Positions 1-8,295 of a stretch of DNA of 49,811 nucleotides are shown in pieces. The stretch is from Halomonas sp. SpR1 (GTDB taxonomy: Bacteria; Pseudomonadota; Gammaproteobacteria; Pseudomonadales; Halomonadaceae). The notes under the pieces are model-generated. The model worked only from the letters and a program-made list of their open reading frames with translations, was not told the DNA's origin and searched no databases. Where the stretch lies: positions 1 to 49,811 of the forward strand of contig NZ_JAUAMB010000038.1 in the NCBI RefSeq assembly GCF_031010175.1, in the 5' to 3' direction. Position numbers and translations under genes: made by a program. How positions within the stretch are numbered: the stretch's first letter is position 1; each line of letters opens with the position of its first letter.

Positions 1-125
1 AGGGACTGATCTCGATACTGGACGCGGTAAGATGGCTCAAGCGTTCTTCATGAACCGCCGTGGTACGGAACCGTATGCCCGGTGGTGTGAGAGGACAGGG
101 GAGGCGACTCCCCTTCCTACTCGAT
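1..125 (+). mobile_element. 3' end of a group II intron (domains V and VI), class C-like
   Basis: Bases 51-87 fold as a domain V hairpin: CCGCCG at 54-59 pairs with CGGTGG at the 3' side, with a GGAAC-type tip between. Bases 88-125 form domain VI, with stem GGGGAG/CTCCCC and an unpaired A at 119, seven bases before the end, where the branch-point A is expected. The intron appears to end with AT at 124-125. The GAACCGCCG...GGTGGTGTGAGAGG block is what I recall of class C bacterial introns such as the Oceanobacillus iheyensis one. The reverse transcriptase gene, if present, lies outside the window. The open frame read through this segment (32-250) is not a gene. Confidence 0.85.
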
Positions 126-1066
126 TACTCCCACTGCACGGCATTGCGACGCAAAATATCGCAAAAGCCGGTCACCGGTTCGCCATAAAAAGTATCTTTT
201 CGAGTCAGCAATCCAAACGGCGAAAGCGTTCGTCCAAGGGTCAGTGGTAGCATCTCAATAAGCCCTATATTGAGGTGATCTCTGAGAACGGATTCAGCCA
301 TTACCAATAGTGCATCGCTTTTTTGTACTAGCTGTAAGGCAGCAAAGATTGAACCGCATTCGATGATATCGCGTGGCGACATTAATCCTTCCATCTCCAA
401 CTCTTTCTCTAGCGCTTGGCGTGCAGGCGTGGTTAACGGTTGAAGTATCCAGGGCCAGTGTTCTAGTAGCTTCTCAAGGGGCGGCAAAGGAGCATCGGTT
501 AAAGGGTGACCACGGCGTACCACAGTAACCATGTTTTCGTTACCCAGTGGCTCAAAATCGAACTGATTATGCTGAATAGAGGTCGCATAGCGAGCGATTG
601 CGATATCTACTTTACCCTGTTCCAGTAGCGCTACTAATTGATCGCTAGTTTCACCCATCAAACGAATTTGTAACATGGGACGCTGGCGTTTCATCTCAAT
701 GATCGCCTGAGCCACCAAGTCAGGTGCGGCCCCCATAATGGCGCCAACGGTTAACTGCCCGCGTCCACCAAGCTGGTAGCGATGAACTTCTTCGGCGCAT
801 CGATCCAAACGGGTTAACGCGTTATCAGCAAATTCCACCAACATTTCGCCCACTTTGGTCGGACGCATTCCCTTTGCCATACGTTCGAATAACTGGCACG
901 CAAACACCCGCTCAATTTCACTCAGCATACGTGTCGCGGCTGGCTGTGACATATGCATAGCCACGGCAGTTTGGTGTAGGTTGCCCACTTTGCCTAAGGT
1001 CGAGAGCATAAGAAGGTGCTTATAACGAAGCCTTGCTACCAGCATTTGAAAGCTTTCCATTCTCAT
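125..1066 (-). CDS. LysR-family transcriptional regulator, probable regulator of the divergent rhamnose operon
   Basis: 313 residues, normal for LysR. The N-terminal winged helix-turn-helix spans about residues 15-75 (LHQTAVAMHMSQPAATRMLS is the recognition region). An effector-binding domain follows, with the typical GxLTVGAI opening at about 100. It is transcribed away from the rhmD operon, so it likely senses L-rhamnose or a derivative and controls that operon; this is inference from position. Two matching inverted repeats lie in the shared intergenic region. The stop codon TAA (125-127) sits on the intron boundary, so its last base comes from the intron and the native C-terminus may have been slightly different. 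The start is the first ATG; MESFQ two codons later is an alternative. Confidence 0.85.
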   Translation of the reverse strand: MRMESFQMLVARLRYKHLLMLSTLGKVGNLHQTAVAMHMSQPAATRMLSEIERVFACQLFERMAKGMRPTKVGEMLVEFADNALTRLDRCAEEVHRYQLGGRGQLTVGAIMGAAPDLVAQAIIEMKRQRPMLQIRLMGETSDQLVALLEQGKVDIAIARYATSIQHNQFDFEPLGNENMVTVVRRGHPLTDAPLPPLEKLLEHWPWILQPLTTPARQALEKELEMEGLMSPRDIIECGSIFAALQLVQKSDALLVMAESVLRDHLNIGLIEMLPLTLGRTLSPFGLLTRKDTFYGEPVTGFCDILRRNAVQWE

Positions 1067-1081
1067 CTCACTATTGAATTG

Positions 1082-1096
1082 ATACCCAAACGGTAT
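1082..1096. promoter_or_regulatory. Candidate LysR operator 1
   Basis: ATACC-N5-GGTAT is a perfect inverted repeat with the T-N11-A spacing (T1083, A1095) typical of LysR sites. It lies 16 bases upstream of the lysR start codon, a position that suits autoregulation. Confidence 0.5.
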
Positions 1097-1202
1097 GGTG
1101 TTTGCGCTCCATTTGGCTGTGCGACATTAGTCTAGTTATTCGGATTCTTATTATTGATCGGTTTCGCGCAAGCTGGCGCCATTGCTGGCTTCACGCTATC
1201 TG

Positions 1203-1217
1203 ATAACTTAAAGGTAT
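1203..1217. promoter_or_regulatory. Candidate LysR operator 2
   Basis: ATAAC-N5-GGTAT repeats the arm sequence and spacing of the site at 1082 with one mismatch, and keeps T-N11-A (T1204, A1216). It lies about 95 bases before the rhmD start, where an activation site for the operon could be. The flanking G and C extend the palindrome to GATAAC/GGTATC. Confidence 0.4.
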
Positions 1218-1310
1218 CGGGACGAACCAGATAATCATTGGCTACCTTGCTCGCTTTTACTTAGAACTTCCTCAACAAGACTACGTTAACAAGCATAACG
1301 AGGAGTGCTT

Positions 1311-2495
1311 ATGAGCGAGCCCACCATCAAGCAAGTGCGCGCCTATACCGTCCGGGGGGGCGGTGCTGACTACCATGACCAAGCCGAAGGTCACTGGATC
1401 GATTCCCAAATCGCCACACCCATGAGCAAGTATCCAGAGTACCGCATGACACGCCGAAGCTTTGGTCTCAACGTTCTGGGAACCTTAGTGGTTGAGATAG
1501 AGGCGAGCGATGGAACCGTAGGGTTTGCTGTGACAACCGGTGGCGAAATTGGTGCTTGGATTGTCGAGAAGCACCTTGCCCGCTTTCTTGAAGGGAAGCA
1601 GGTAACTGAAATCGAAAAAATGTGGGATCAGATGTTTAACGCCACGCTCTATTACGGTCGTAAAGGGGTGGTGATTAATACAATTTCCTGCGTTGATCTG
1701 GCGCTTTGGGATCTGCTGGGTAAGGTACGGCAGCTTCCGGTACACCAGCTATTAGGTGGCCCGGTTCGCGATGAATTGATGTTTTACGCTACTGGTGCAC
1801 GCCCTGATCTCGCCAAGGATATGGGGTTTATTGGTGGCAAGATGCCCCTCGTTCATGGTCCAGCTGAAGGCGATGAAGGGCTACAGAAAAACCTGGATCA
1901 CTTGGCGAAGATGCGTAGCGCCGTCGGTGATGACTTCTGGCTGATGTACGACTGCTGGATGAGCCTGGATGTTAATTACGCCACTCGGTTAGCTCAGGGA
2001 GCGCAGGCGTACGACCTGAAGTGGATCGAAGAGGCGCTTCCGCCCGATGATTACTGGGGCTACGCGCAGCTCAAGCGCGATGTGCCCAAGGGTATGCTGG
2101 TTAATACCGGTGAGCATGAGGCCACCCGTTGGGGCTTCCGCATGCTCCTGGAAATGGAGTGCTGCGATGTTATCCAGCCGGATGTGGGGTGGTGCGGTGG
2201 TATTACAGAGTTGATCAAGATTTCAGCACTGGCCGATGCCCACAATAAGCTGGTGGTACCTCATGGCTCGTCGGTTTACAGCTACCACTTTGTGATCACT
2301 CGACATAATAGTCCGTTCGCTGAATTCTTGATGATGGCACCGAAAGCCGATGAAGTCGTGCCTATGTTTAATCCGCTGCTGCTGGATGAGCCGGTGCCTG
2401 AAAATGGCCGTATGGCGGCTTCCAAACTGGACAAACCAGGGTTTGGCGTGCGCCTTAACCCTGACTGTGAACTTTCTAGGCCATATCAACATTAA
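1311..2495 (+). CDS. rhmD: L-rhamnonate dehydratase
   Basis: Enolase-superfamily enzyme that dehydrates L-rhamnonate to 2-keto-3-deoxy-L-rhamnonate. At 394 residues it follows E. coli RhmD closely over its whole length, including the GGGADYHDQ N-terminal loop and the ATPMSKY segment. Metal ligands are visible as D214 (MYDCW), E240 (KWIEE) and E268 (TGEHE), and the catalytic base H318 (VPHGSS) pairs with D291 (QPDVG). The start is ATG 1311 with AGGAG five bases upstream; an in-frame GTG at 1305 lies inside that ribosome site and is unlikely. It is the first gene of a plus-strand operon running to 11495. Confidence 0.95.
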   Translation: MSEPTIKQVRAYTVRGGGADYHDQAEGHWIDSQIATPMSKYPEYRMTRRSFGLNVLGTLVVEIEASDGTVGFAVTTGGEIGAWIVEKHLARFLEGKQVTEIEKMWDQMFNATLYYGRKGVVINTISCVDLALWDLLGKVRQLPVHQLLGGPVRDELMFYATGARPDLAKDMGFIGGKMPLVHGPAEGDEGLQKNLDHLAKMRSAVGDDFWLMYDCWMSLDVNYATRLAQGAQAYDLKWIEEALPPDDYWGYAQLKRDVPKGMLVNTGEHEATRWGFRMLLEMECCDVIQPDVGWCGGITELIKISALADAHNKLVVPHGSSVYSYHFVITRHNSPFAEFLMMAPKADEVVPMFNPLLLDEPVPENGRMAASKLDKPGFGVRLNPDCELSRPYQH

Positions 2496-2567
2496 CATTG
2501 GCCTACCGCGCAATGTCTTTGCTAATAAGCAAGGACATTGAATTCTGTAATACCAGGGGAAACTACA

Positions 2568-3572
2568 ATGATAACGAATAGCACCTCACGACGCTTTATC
2601 TCCAAAATGACCACTATTGGTGCTGCCGGGTTGCTCTTTATGATGCCCTTTGGCAGTGCTTATGCTGAAACGAAGATTCGTTTTGCACACCACATTTCGA
2701 CTGACTCTGAGCAGCATTTAGCGGCAGAAAGATTTCGTGATCTGGTCGCTGAATACAGTGACGGTGAAGTACAGGTTGAGATCTTTCCCGCCGGACAAAT
2801 GGGAGGGCAAAGAGAGATTATTGAGTCTGTTGAGTTTGGCGTACTAGAGATGGGGTACGGTGAGTCAGGTCTATATGCCAACTACGTTCCCGAATTTGGC
2901 TTATTGACGCTACCTTACCTTTATCGCGACGTTGATCATTGGGAAAACGTGGTGACAGGTGAAATAGGCGACCAGTTGATTGGACAATTGGTTACTACTT
3001 CCGGAATCAGGCCGCTTAACTGGATTCTGGCAGGCTATCGAGATACCTATCTAGCCGAAGGGCAAATTGATGGCCCCGATGATTTCAGAAACTTGAAGAT
3101 TCGCGTACCAGAGTCTCCTGTATTTGTGGGCACCTTCTCTGCACTGGAAGCTCTGCCGACGCCTGTGCCCATGCCGGAGGTTTATACCGCGTTACAGGCA
3201 GGTGTTGTCGATGCCATGCAAGGAACCCCAGAAGTTGGTTACACCTTCCGCATTTTTGAGGTCGCTGAGTCACTGTCCAAAACACGTCATATTCTTTTCG
3301 ATGGCAGTTTTGCCATTAATGAGTCCTTTTACAACAACCTTTCTGATAGTGACCGTGAAGCGGTAAACCGGGCCGCACGGGAAGCGGCCGAAATGCAGCG
3401 CAGTGAGTGGTTTGAGCGTGAGCAGTCCTGGTTTAGCCGGCTAGAAGAAGAGGGGATCGCTATCAATGAGGTGGATCCAGTGCCCTTCCAGGAAGCGCTG
3501 GCAGGCTTCCGTGAGGAGTTTGCTGGCAAGATTGGTGCCGTAGAACTCCTTGAGTCCATTGGCCAGCAGTGA
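2568..3572 (+). CDS. dctP: TRAP transporter periplasmic solute-binding subunit (DctP family)
   Basis: 334 residues. A signal peptide covers residues 1-33 (hydrophobic stretch, then SAYA before ETK). The mature part has the DctP layout, including the LKIRVPESP segment carrying the arginine that usually binds a carboxylate. The start is ATG 2568 preceded by AGGGGA; the longer frame from TTG 2538 would put ten residues before the signal peptide. With the next two genes it forms a tripartite sodium-driven importer. Its place in the rhamnose operon suggests L-rhamnonate or L-rhamnose as cargo; the carboxylate preference of the family favours rhamnonate. Confidence 0.9.
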   Translation: MITNSTSRRFISKMTTIGAAGLLFMMPFGSAYAETKIRFAHHISTDSEQHLAAERFRDLVAEYSDGEVQVEIFPAGQMGGQREIIESVEFGVLEMGYGESGLYANYVPEFGLLTLPYLYRDVDHWENVVTGEIGDQLIGQLVTTSGIRPLNWILAGYRDTYLAEGQIDGPDDFRNLKIRVPESPVFVGTFSALEALPTPVPMPEVYTALQAGVVDAMQGTPEVGYTFRIFEVAESLSKTRHILFDGSFAINESFYNNLSDSDREAVNRAAREAAEMQRSEWFEREQSWFSRLEEEGIAINEVDPVPFQEALAGFREEFAGKIGAVELLESIGQQ

Positions 3573-3592
3573 CTCTGATAAGGAGCTCGCAA

Positions 3593-4072
3593 ATGCGTCG
3601 TTATCTGGATACTGCATTTGCCACCCTTGGCGCCATGACCGTCGCCATATTTGCGGCGATCATGGCGTTAATTTTCATACAGGTCATCAACCGGTTTCTC
3701 CTGGGTCTGCCACTTTTTTGGACAGAAGAAGTGGTGAGGATGCTGCTGGTTTGGTTGGTACTTATGGGAACCCCTGTGGTGGTTTACAAATGTGATGAAA
3801 TAAAAGTGGAGCTGTTTCAGTTTAAGAGTGACCGCTTTGAAAAGGTAAGGCGTTTCGCAGTGGCAGCCATCTCAATTATTTTCTGTGCCTTTTTAGCTTA
3901 CTGGGGATACTTGTTCACACTCCGCGCGTTGGGAACCATGCAGCCCTCGCTGGGTATTTCTAGAGCTTGGTTGTATGCCCCCCTGCCTATCGGGGCTGTG
4001 CTGACGATCCTTGCTTTCATTGTTCGTCGTGATGAAGCGAAAAACGCATCAGACGTAGAGAGGCCAGTATGA
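3593..4072 (+). CDS. dctQ: TRAP transporter small membrane subunit (DctQ family)
   Basis: 159 residues with four predicted membrane helices (about 10-30, 45-62, 85-105 and 120-142) and the FWTEEVVR segment typical of DctQ. The start is ATG 3593, seven bases after AAGGAG; a GTG at 3569 overlapping dctP is less likely. It ends in an ATGA overlap with dctM, which indicates translational coupling. Confidence 0.88.
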   Translation: MRRYLDTAFATLGAMTVAIFAAIMALIFIQVINRFLLGLPLFWTEEVVRMLLVWLVLMGTPVVVYKCDEIKVELFQFKSDRFEKVRRFAVAAISIIFCAFLAYWGYLFTLRALGTMQPSLGISRAWLYAPLPIGAVLTILAFIVRRDEAKNASDVERPV

Positions 4073-5352
4073 TCGTTGCCTTGATGTTTGGATTATTTAC
4101 AGCTCTCCTCGCTTTCGGCGTGCCCATCGCCTTCGCCATGGGGCTTAGTGCCATTGCTGTCCTGGTCATTGATGGCGGGGTGCCACTTTTGGTGTTGCCT
4201 CAGCGCTTTTTCAGTTCTCTGGATAGTTTCCCTTTGCTGGCCATCCCGCTTTATATCTTTGCCGGGAATCTAATGAATTATGGTGGTATCACCTCGTCAA
4301 TTGTTGGCTTTTCCCGCTCCTTAGTGGGCCATATACGGGGCGGGTTAGGGCAGGTGAATATCATGACGAGTGTGCTTTTTTCAGGGATCTCAGGTTCGGC
4401 TTCAGCTGATGTGGCTGCGGTCGGCGGGATGATGATTCCTGCGATGAAAAAAGAGGGCTACAAGCCAGAATGGGCGGTAGTGATTACCGCCGCTTCGGCA
4501 ATCTTAGGGCCCATTATTCCGCCTAGCTTACTTATGGTGATCTATGGAGCGATGACGGGGCTTTCCATTGGCACACTGTTTTTGGCCGGTATCGTTCCGG
4601 GCCTGTTTCTCGCCATGATCATGATGGCGTTGGTTTACTGGAAAGCTGATGAGATTGGCGCGCCGCGCCATCTTAGAGTAAGCCTAGGTGAAACCGGCAA
4701 AGTGTTTTTAAAAGCCGCTCCTGCGATGGTTATGCCGGTGATCATTGTAGGCGGTATCCAGAGTGGTTTGTTCACGCCTACCGAGGCAGGTATTGTGGCC
4801 GTCGCCTATGGGCTCGTGTATGGCCTGATTTCTCATCGCCTGAATGTCAGAAATACCTACCGGTTCGCTCTTCAGTCTGTCGTCACTTCCGCCAGTATTC
4901 TGATCATCCTAGGCAGTGCTGCCTTGTTTAGCTGGATTATTGCGCGAGAGGGCGTACCCGCCACATTAGCTACTTGGCTCTCTAGTATAACCAGCGAGCC
5001 AGCCATCGTACTGCTGCTTATCGTGCTGGTACTGATCCTCGTCGGCATGTTTATCGAAACAATTTCAGCGCTGATATTGATGGTGCCGATACTGACGCCG
5101 ATTGCCCAAATGTTCGGGTTCGACATGATCCACTTTTCAGTCGTGGTCATTATTGCCCTGCTGTTAGGTTCGCTGACGCCACCAGTGGCTTTAATCGTTC
5201 TATTGGGGTGCAAGATCGCTGAGGTTGATTATATGAAGACAATGCGTCCACTCGTGCCTTTTTTCATGGTTCTCGTCATTGGGTTGCTTTGCATCATGTA
5301 TTTACCCTTCTTAACACTTGGACTACCTGACCTGCTTGGGGCTTTTGACTAA
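4069..5352 (+). CDS. dctM: TRAP transporter large membrane subunit (DctM family)
   Basis: 427 residues, the usual length for DctM, with about twelve membrane helices. Family landmarks are SLDSFPLLAIPLYIFAGNLM near residue 50, the GSASADVAAVGGMMIPAM segment and the ILGPIIPPS motif. It forms the transport channel with the DctQ subunit. Its start overlaps the dctQ stop by four bases. Confidence 0.92.
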   Translation: MIVALMFGLFTALLAFGVPIAFAMGLSAIAVLVIDGGVPLLVLPQRFFSSLDSFPLLAIPLYIFAGNLMNYGGITSSIVGFSRSLVGHIRGGLGQVNIMTSVLFSGISGSASADVAAVGGMMIPAMKKEGYKPEWAVVITAASAILGPIIPPSLLMVIYGAMTGLSIGTLFLAGIVPGLFLAMIMMALVYWKADEIGAPRHLRVSLGETGKVFLKAAPAMVMPVIIVGGIQSGLFTPTEAGIVAVAYGLVYGLISHRLNVRNTYRFALQSVVTSASILIILGSAALFSWIIAREGVPATLATWLSSITSEPAIVLLLIVLVLILVGMFIETISALILMVPILTPIAQMFGFDMIHFSVVVIIALLLGSLTPPVALIVLLGCKIAEVDYMKTMRPLVPFFMVLVIGLLCIMYLPFLTLGLPDLLGAFD

Positions 5353-5378
5353 AGCCACTGAAATAGAAGGAGCAGTTT

Positions 5379-5714
5379 ATGCTAATCAAGGCACTGCGTA
5401 TGACCCTCTATCCTGGTCAGGCAGATGAATATCGGCGTCGGCACGATGCGCTCTGGCCGGAACTTTCTGACGCTTTGGCCGATGCCGGCATTGAGGAGTA
5501 CCGCATTTTTTTGGATCCACATAGTCACCACCTGTTTGCGATTATGACCATGCGTGACGATCACCAGGTCGATCAGCTTGCAGAGCTACCGGTAATGCAG
5601 CGTTGGTGGGCCTATATGGCAGACATCATGGAGACAGAAAACGATCATTCGCCGGTCAGTGTACCGCTTGATGAAGTGTTCGCCTTTTTACCAGGAGAGC
5701 CGCCGTGCAAGTAG
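5379..5714 (+). CDS. rhaM: L-rhamnose mutarotase
   Basis: Interconverts alpha- and beta-L-rhamnose, supplying the anomer used by the dehydrogenase. 111 residues, slightly longer than the usual 104. The signature RRRHDALWPEL carries the catalytic histidine (H22), and the WWAYMADIM aromatic block is present. AGGAG lies upstream of ATG 5379. Its last ten bases overlap the next gene. Confidence 0.92.
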   Translation: MLIKALRMTLYPGQADEYRRRHDALWPELSDALADAGIEEYRIFLDPHSHHLFAIMTMRDDHQVDQLAELPVMQRWWAYMADIMETENDHSPVSVPLDEVFAFLPGEPPCK

Positions 5715-6589
5715 TCGACCCGCACTTACATTTCTGGGCGCTTGGCCAGGGCAATCAGCCGTGGCTTGAGCACCCAACCACTAATTTGTTGGGGGATTAT
5801 TCCCCCATGGCCCGCGATTTTGGGCCACCGACATTGCTTGAAGAGCGTGGTGATATTGAGCTGCTAGGGCTGGTGCATGTGGAAGCCGATGCTGTTGACC
5901 CTATCGCCGAAACTCAGTGGCTAACCGGTGAACTGGCTGAGCACAATAAGCTTAACTGGGCGCTAGTGGTAGGCGTGGATCTTTCCCAGTCCAATGTTCA
6001 AGCTCAGTTGGAGACCCAGTGCGCACTTTCTGAACGTGTGCGTGGCGTTCGCCAGATTCTGAATGTGCATAGCGACCCGCTGTATGACTATGTAGGCCGT
6101 CACTATATGCAAGAGTCCCAGTGGAGAGAGAATTTCTCACAGCTCGCTCGCCTAGGGCTCTCGTTTGATTTACAGATTTATCCCTCGCAAATGGCTCAAG
6201 CCGCCGCCCTGGCTGCCCGCCACCCTGAGACACAGTTTGTGCTCAACCATGCGGGTATGTACGTCGACCGTCAGGGAGTAGAAGGCTGGCGAGCTTGGCG
6301 CGATGGTATGCGTTTATTGGCCGCCCAGAACAATATCGTCGTTAAGCTGAGCGGCTTTGGGATGTTGGATCATCACTGGTCGCTGGGCAGTATTCGCCCG
6401 CTGATTCTTGAGTCGCTGGATGCTTTTGGTACCGAACGCTGCCTATTTGCCTCCAATTACCCCGTCGACGGCCTGTATGCGCGCTATGCAGATATTTGGC
6501 ACGCCTATGCCGAAGTGATCGCCGATGCCAATAAAAAGGAACAGCACGCGCTGTTTGTGGGTAACGCGCAGCGTATTTACCACTTGTAA
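5705..6589 (+). CDS. Amidohydrolase-family lactonase, probable L-rhamnono-gamma-lactonase
   Basis: 294 residues of the amidohydrolase-2 family (COG3618). It opens with VVDPHLHFW, whose HxH is the first metal pair, followed by LNHAG near residue 181 and FASNYPVDG near 250, which carries the conserved aspartate. It should hydrolyse the rhamnonolactone made by the dehydrogenase to L-rhamnonate. It begins with GTG 5705, supported by AGGAG at 5693-5697, and overlaps rhaM by ten bases. Specificity is inferred from the operon, since the family also includes fucono- and galactarolactonases. Confidence 0.85.
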   Translation: MQVVDPHLHFWALGQGNQPWLEHPTTNLLGDYSPMARDFGPPTLLEERGDIELLGLVHVEADAVDPIAETQWLTGELAEHNKLNWALVVGVDLSQSNVQAQLETQCALSERVRGVRQILNVHSDPLYDYVGRHYMQESQWRENFSQLARLGLSFDLQIYPSQMAQAAALAARHPETQFVLNHAGMYVDRQGVEGWRAWRDGMRLLAAQNNIVVKLSGFGMLDHHWSLGSIRPLILESLDAFGTERCLFASNYPVDGLYARYADIWHAYAEVIADANKKEQHALFVGNAQRIYHL

Positions 6590-6619
6590 ACAGAACCTAT
6601 CACTGAAAAGGAATTGACT

Positions 6620-7390
6620 ATGCTGCTGACCGATAAAAACGTCATTATCACCGGTGCCTCACGGGGCATTGGCCGCGCTGCCGCTCTGGAGTGCGCGCGG
6701 CAAGGGGCTAATGTCGTCATTGGCTATAGCGGAAGCCCCTCCAGCCGCTCAACGGTTGATGAACTGATTAAAGAAATTGAAACATTAGGGCAGAGAGCCG
6801 TCGCCGTTGGCGCCCCAGCGGGTGATCCGGAGACCGGTGAGCTACTGGTAGAAGCCGCCGTTAGCAATTTTGGCGGCGTTGATGTCTTCGTTAATAACGC
6901 GGGTATTTGTCCCTTTCACAGCTTTCTCGATATGCCGCGCGAATTGTACCTTGAAACGGTCAATACCAATCTTAACGGCGCTTTTTTTGCCGTGCAGGCG
7001 GCAGCGAATCAGATGAAACGCCAGGGCCGCGGTGGTGCCATCATCGCGGTCAGTTCTATCAGTGCTCTGGTGGGCGGCGGCATGCAAACCCACTACACCC
7101 CCACAAAAGCCGGGCTGTTATCGCTGATGCAATCTTGCGCTATTGCATTAGGCCCCTATGGCATTCGTTGTAACGCACTCCTGCCGGGAACTATCGAAAC
7201 AGATATCAATAAAGACGACCTTGCCGATCAGGGTAAGCGCGATTACATGGCAAGCCGTACCCCCTTGGGGCGTTTAGGGCGCCCTGAGGATCTTGCAGGC
7301 CCTATCGTTTTCCTCGCCTCAGAGATGGCGCAGTACGTCACCGGTGCCTCGCTGCTGGTTGATGGGGGCATGTACGTCAATCTGCAGTAA
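6620..7390 (+). CDS. L-rhamnose 1-dehydrogenase (short-chain dehydrogenase)
   Basis: 256-residue classical SDR. It has the cofactor motif TGASRGIG, NNAG, and the catalytic Ser-Tyr-Lys set in VSSIS and HYTPTKAG. The SGSPSSRSTVDELI segment after strand 2 is typical of enzymes that oxidise L-rhamnose to rhamnonolactone. The start is ATG 6620 with AAAAGGA upstream; TTG 6614 falls too close to that site. The function rests on the pathway context as well as the sequence. Confidence 0.85.
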   Translation: MLLTDKNVIITGASRGIGRAAALECARQGANVVIGYSGSPSSRSTVDELIKEIETLGQRAVAVGAPAGDPETGELLVEAAVSNFGGVDVFVNNAGICPFHSFLDMPRELYLETVNTNLNGAFFAVQAAANQMKRQGRGGAIIAVSSISALVGGGMQTHYTPTKAGLLSLMQSCAIALGPYGIRCNALLPGTIETDINKDDLADQGKRDYMASRTPLGRLGRPEDLAGPIVFLASEMAQYVTGASLLVDGGMYVNLQ

Positions 7391-7421
7391 ACGGTTTTTA
7401 TCGCTTTCAAGGAGTTACTGC

Positions 7422-8219
7422 ATGCAAATGCCCGTTAATACATTTAAAAGCGCGTTGGCCAAAAGCGATCCCATGTGGGGTTGCTGGGCTGGTTTTGCGA
7501 CTGGTTATGCCGCTGAAATAGTGGCGAGTACTGGTTTTGATTGGTTGCTGATTGATGGTGAGCACGCACCCAATACGGTGCCAACTATTTTAGCTCAACT
7601 ACAGGCAGTGGCCCCTTATTCAGCTGCGCCGGTGGTACGTAGCGTTAACCAGGACGCTGCGTTGATCAAACAACTACTCGATATTGGTGTTCAGACACTG
7701 ATGGTGCCCATGGTGGAAAGCGGTGAGCAAGCTGCAGCGCTGGTGCGTGCTACTCGCTACCCACCCCATGGCATACGCGGCGTCGGCGGCGGCTTAGTAC
7801 GTGCAACCCGTTGGGATGGCGTGGATGACTACCTAAATCAGGCGCATGAGTCGCTGTGCCTAATCGTGCAGGTGGAATCACCTAAGGGTGTTGAGCAGGC
7901 GGAAGCGATTGCGACAACTGACGGCGTTGATGCGGTCTTTATTGGCCCGGCAGACCTCTCGGTGGGAATGGGGTATCCAGGCAATCCGGGGCATCCAGAC
8001 GTTCAAAAAGCCATTGAGAAGGTTATTAAAACAGTGCAGACAGCGGGTAAACCAGTGGGCATTCTGGCGCCGCTTGAAGACGACGCGCGCCGCTACCAGT
8101 CGCTGGGCTGCCAGTTTATTGCGGTGGGGATCGATATAAGCCTGCTTCGCCAGGGAGCGCTGGCAACCGTTGCACGCTACAAGGGGCAATCCGCGAGCCA
8201 GTCTTCCAGCACTTATTAA
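7422..8219 (+). CDS. rhmA: 2-keto-3-deoxy-L-rhamnonate aldolase
   Basis: 265-residue HpcH/HpaI-type class II aldolase, similar to E. coli YfaU/RhmA. It splits 2-keto-3-deoxy-L-rhamnonate into pyruvate and L-lactaldehyde. Visible residues are the base H48 (IDGEHAPN), R73 (VVRSV), and the metal ligands E152 (VESPKG) and D178 (GPADLS). The start is ATG 7422 after AAGGAG at 7409; the frame remains open upstream to 7293, but that part is antiparallel to no family sequence and overlaps the SDR gene. Confidence 0.92.
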   Translation: MQMPVNTFKSALAKSDPMWGCWAGFATGYAAEIVASTGFDWLLIDGEHAPNTVPTILAQLQAVAPYSAAPVVRSVNQDAALIKQLLDIGVQTLMVPMVESGEQAAALVRATRYPPHGIRGVGGGLVRATRWDGVDDYLNQAHESLCLIVQVESPKGVEQAEAIATTDGVDAVFIGPADLSVGMGYPGNPGHPDVQKAIEKVIKTVQTAGKPVGILAPLEDDARRYQSLGCQFIAVGIDISLLRQGALATVARYKGQSASQSSSTY

Positions 8220-8295
8220 CGAAGCATTTCTTAACTCAGCTCTTACCAGCAGGTGGTCTCTGTGAGGCCAATATAATGACAATAGGAGAACTAAG

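Noticed and set aside
32..250. A 72-codon open frame at the left edge
   Set aside because: It reads through group II intron domains V and VI and then the 3' end of the LysR gene in antisense; it has no family resemblance.
7293..7421. A 43-codon N-terminal extension of the aldolase
   Set aside because: It overlaps the dehydrogenase gene, has no ribosome site, and the family N-terminus begins at ATG 7422.
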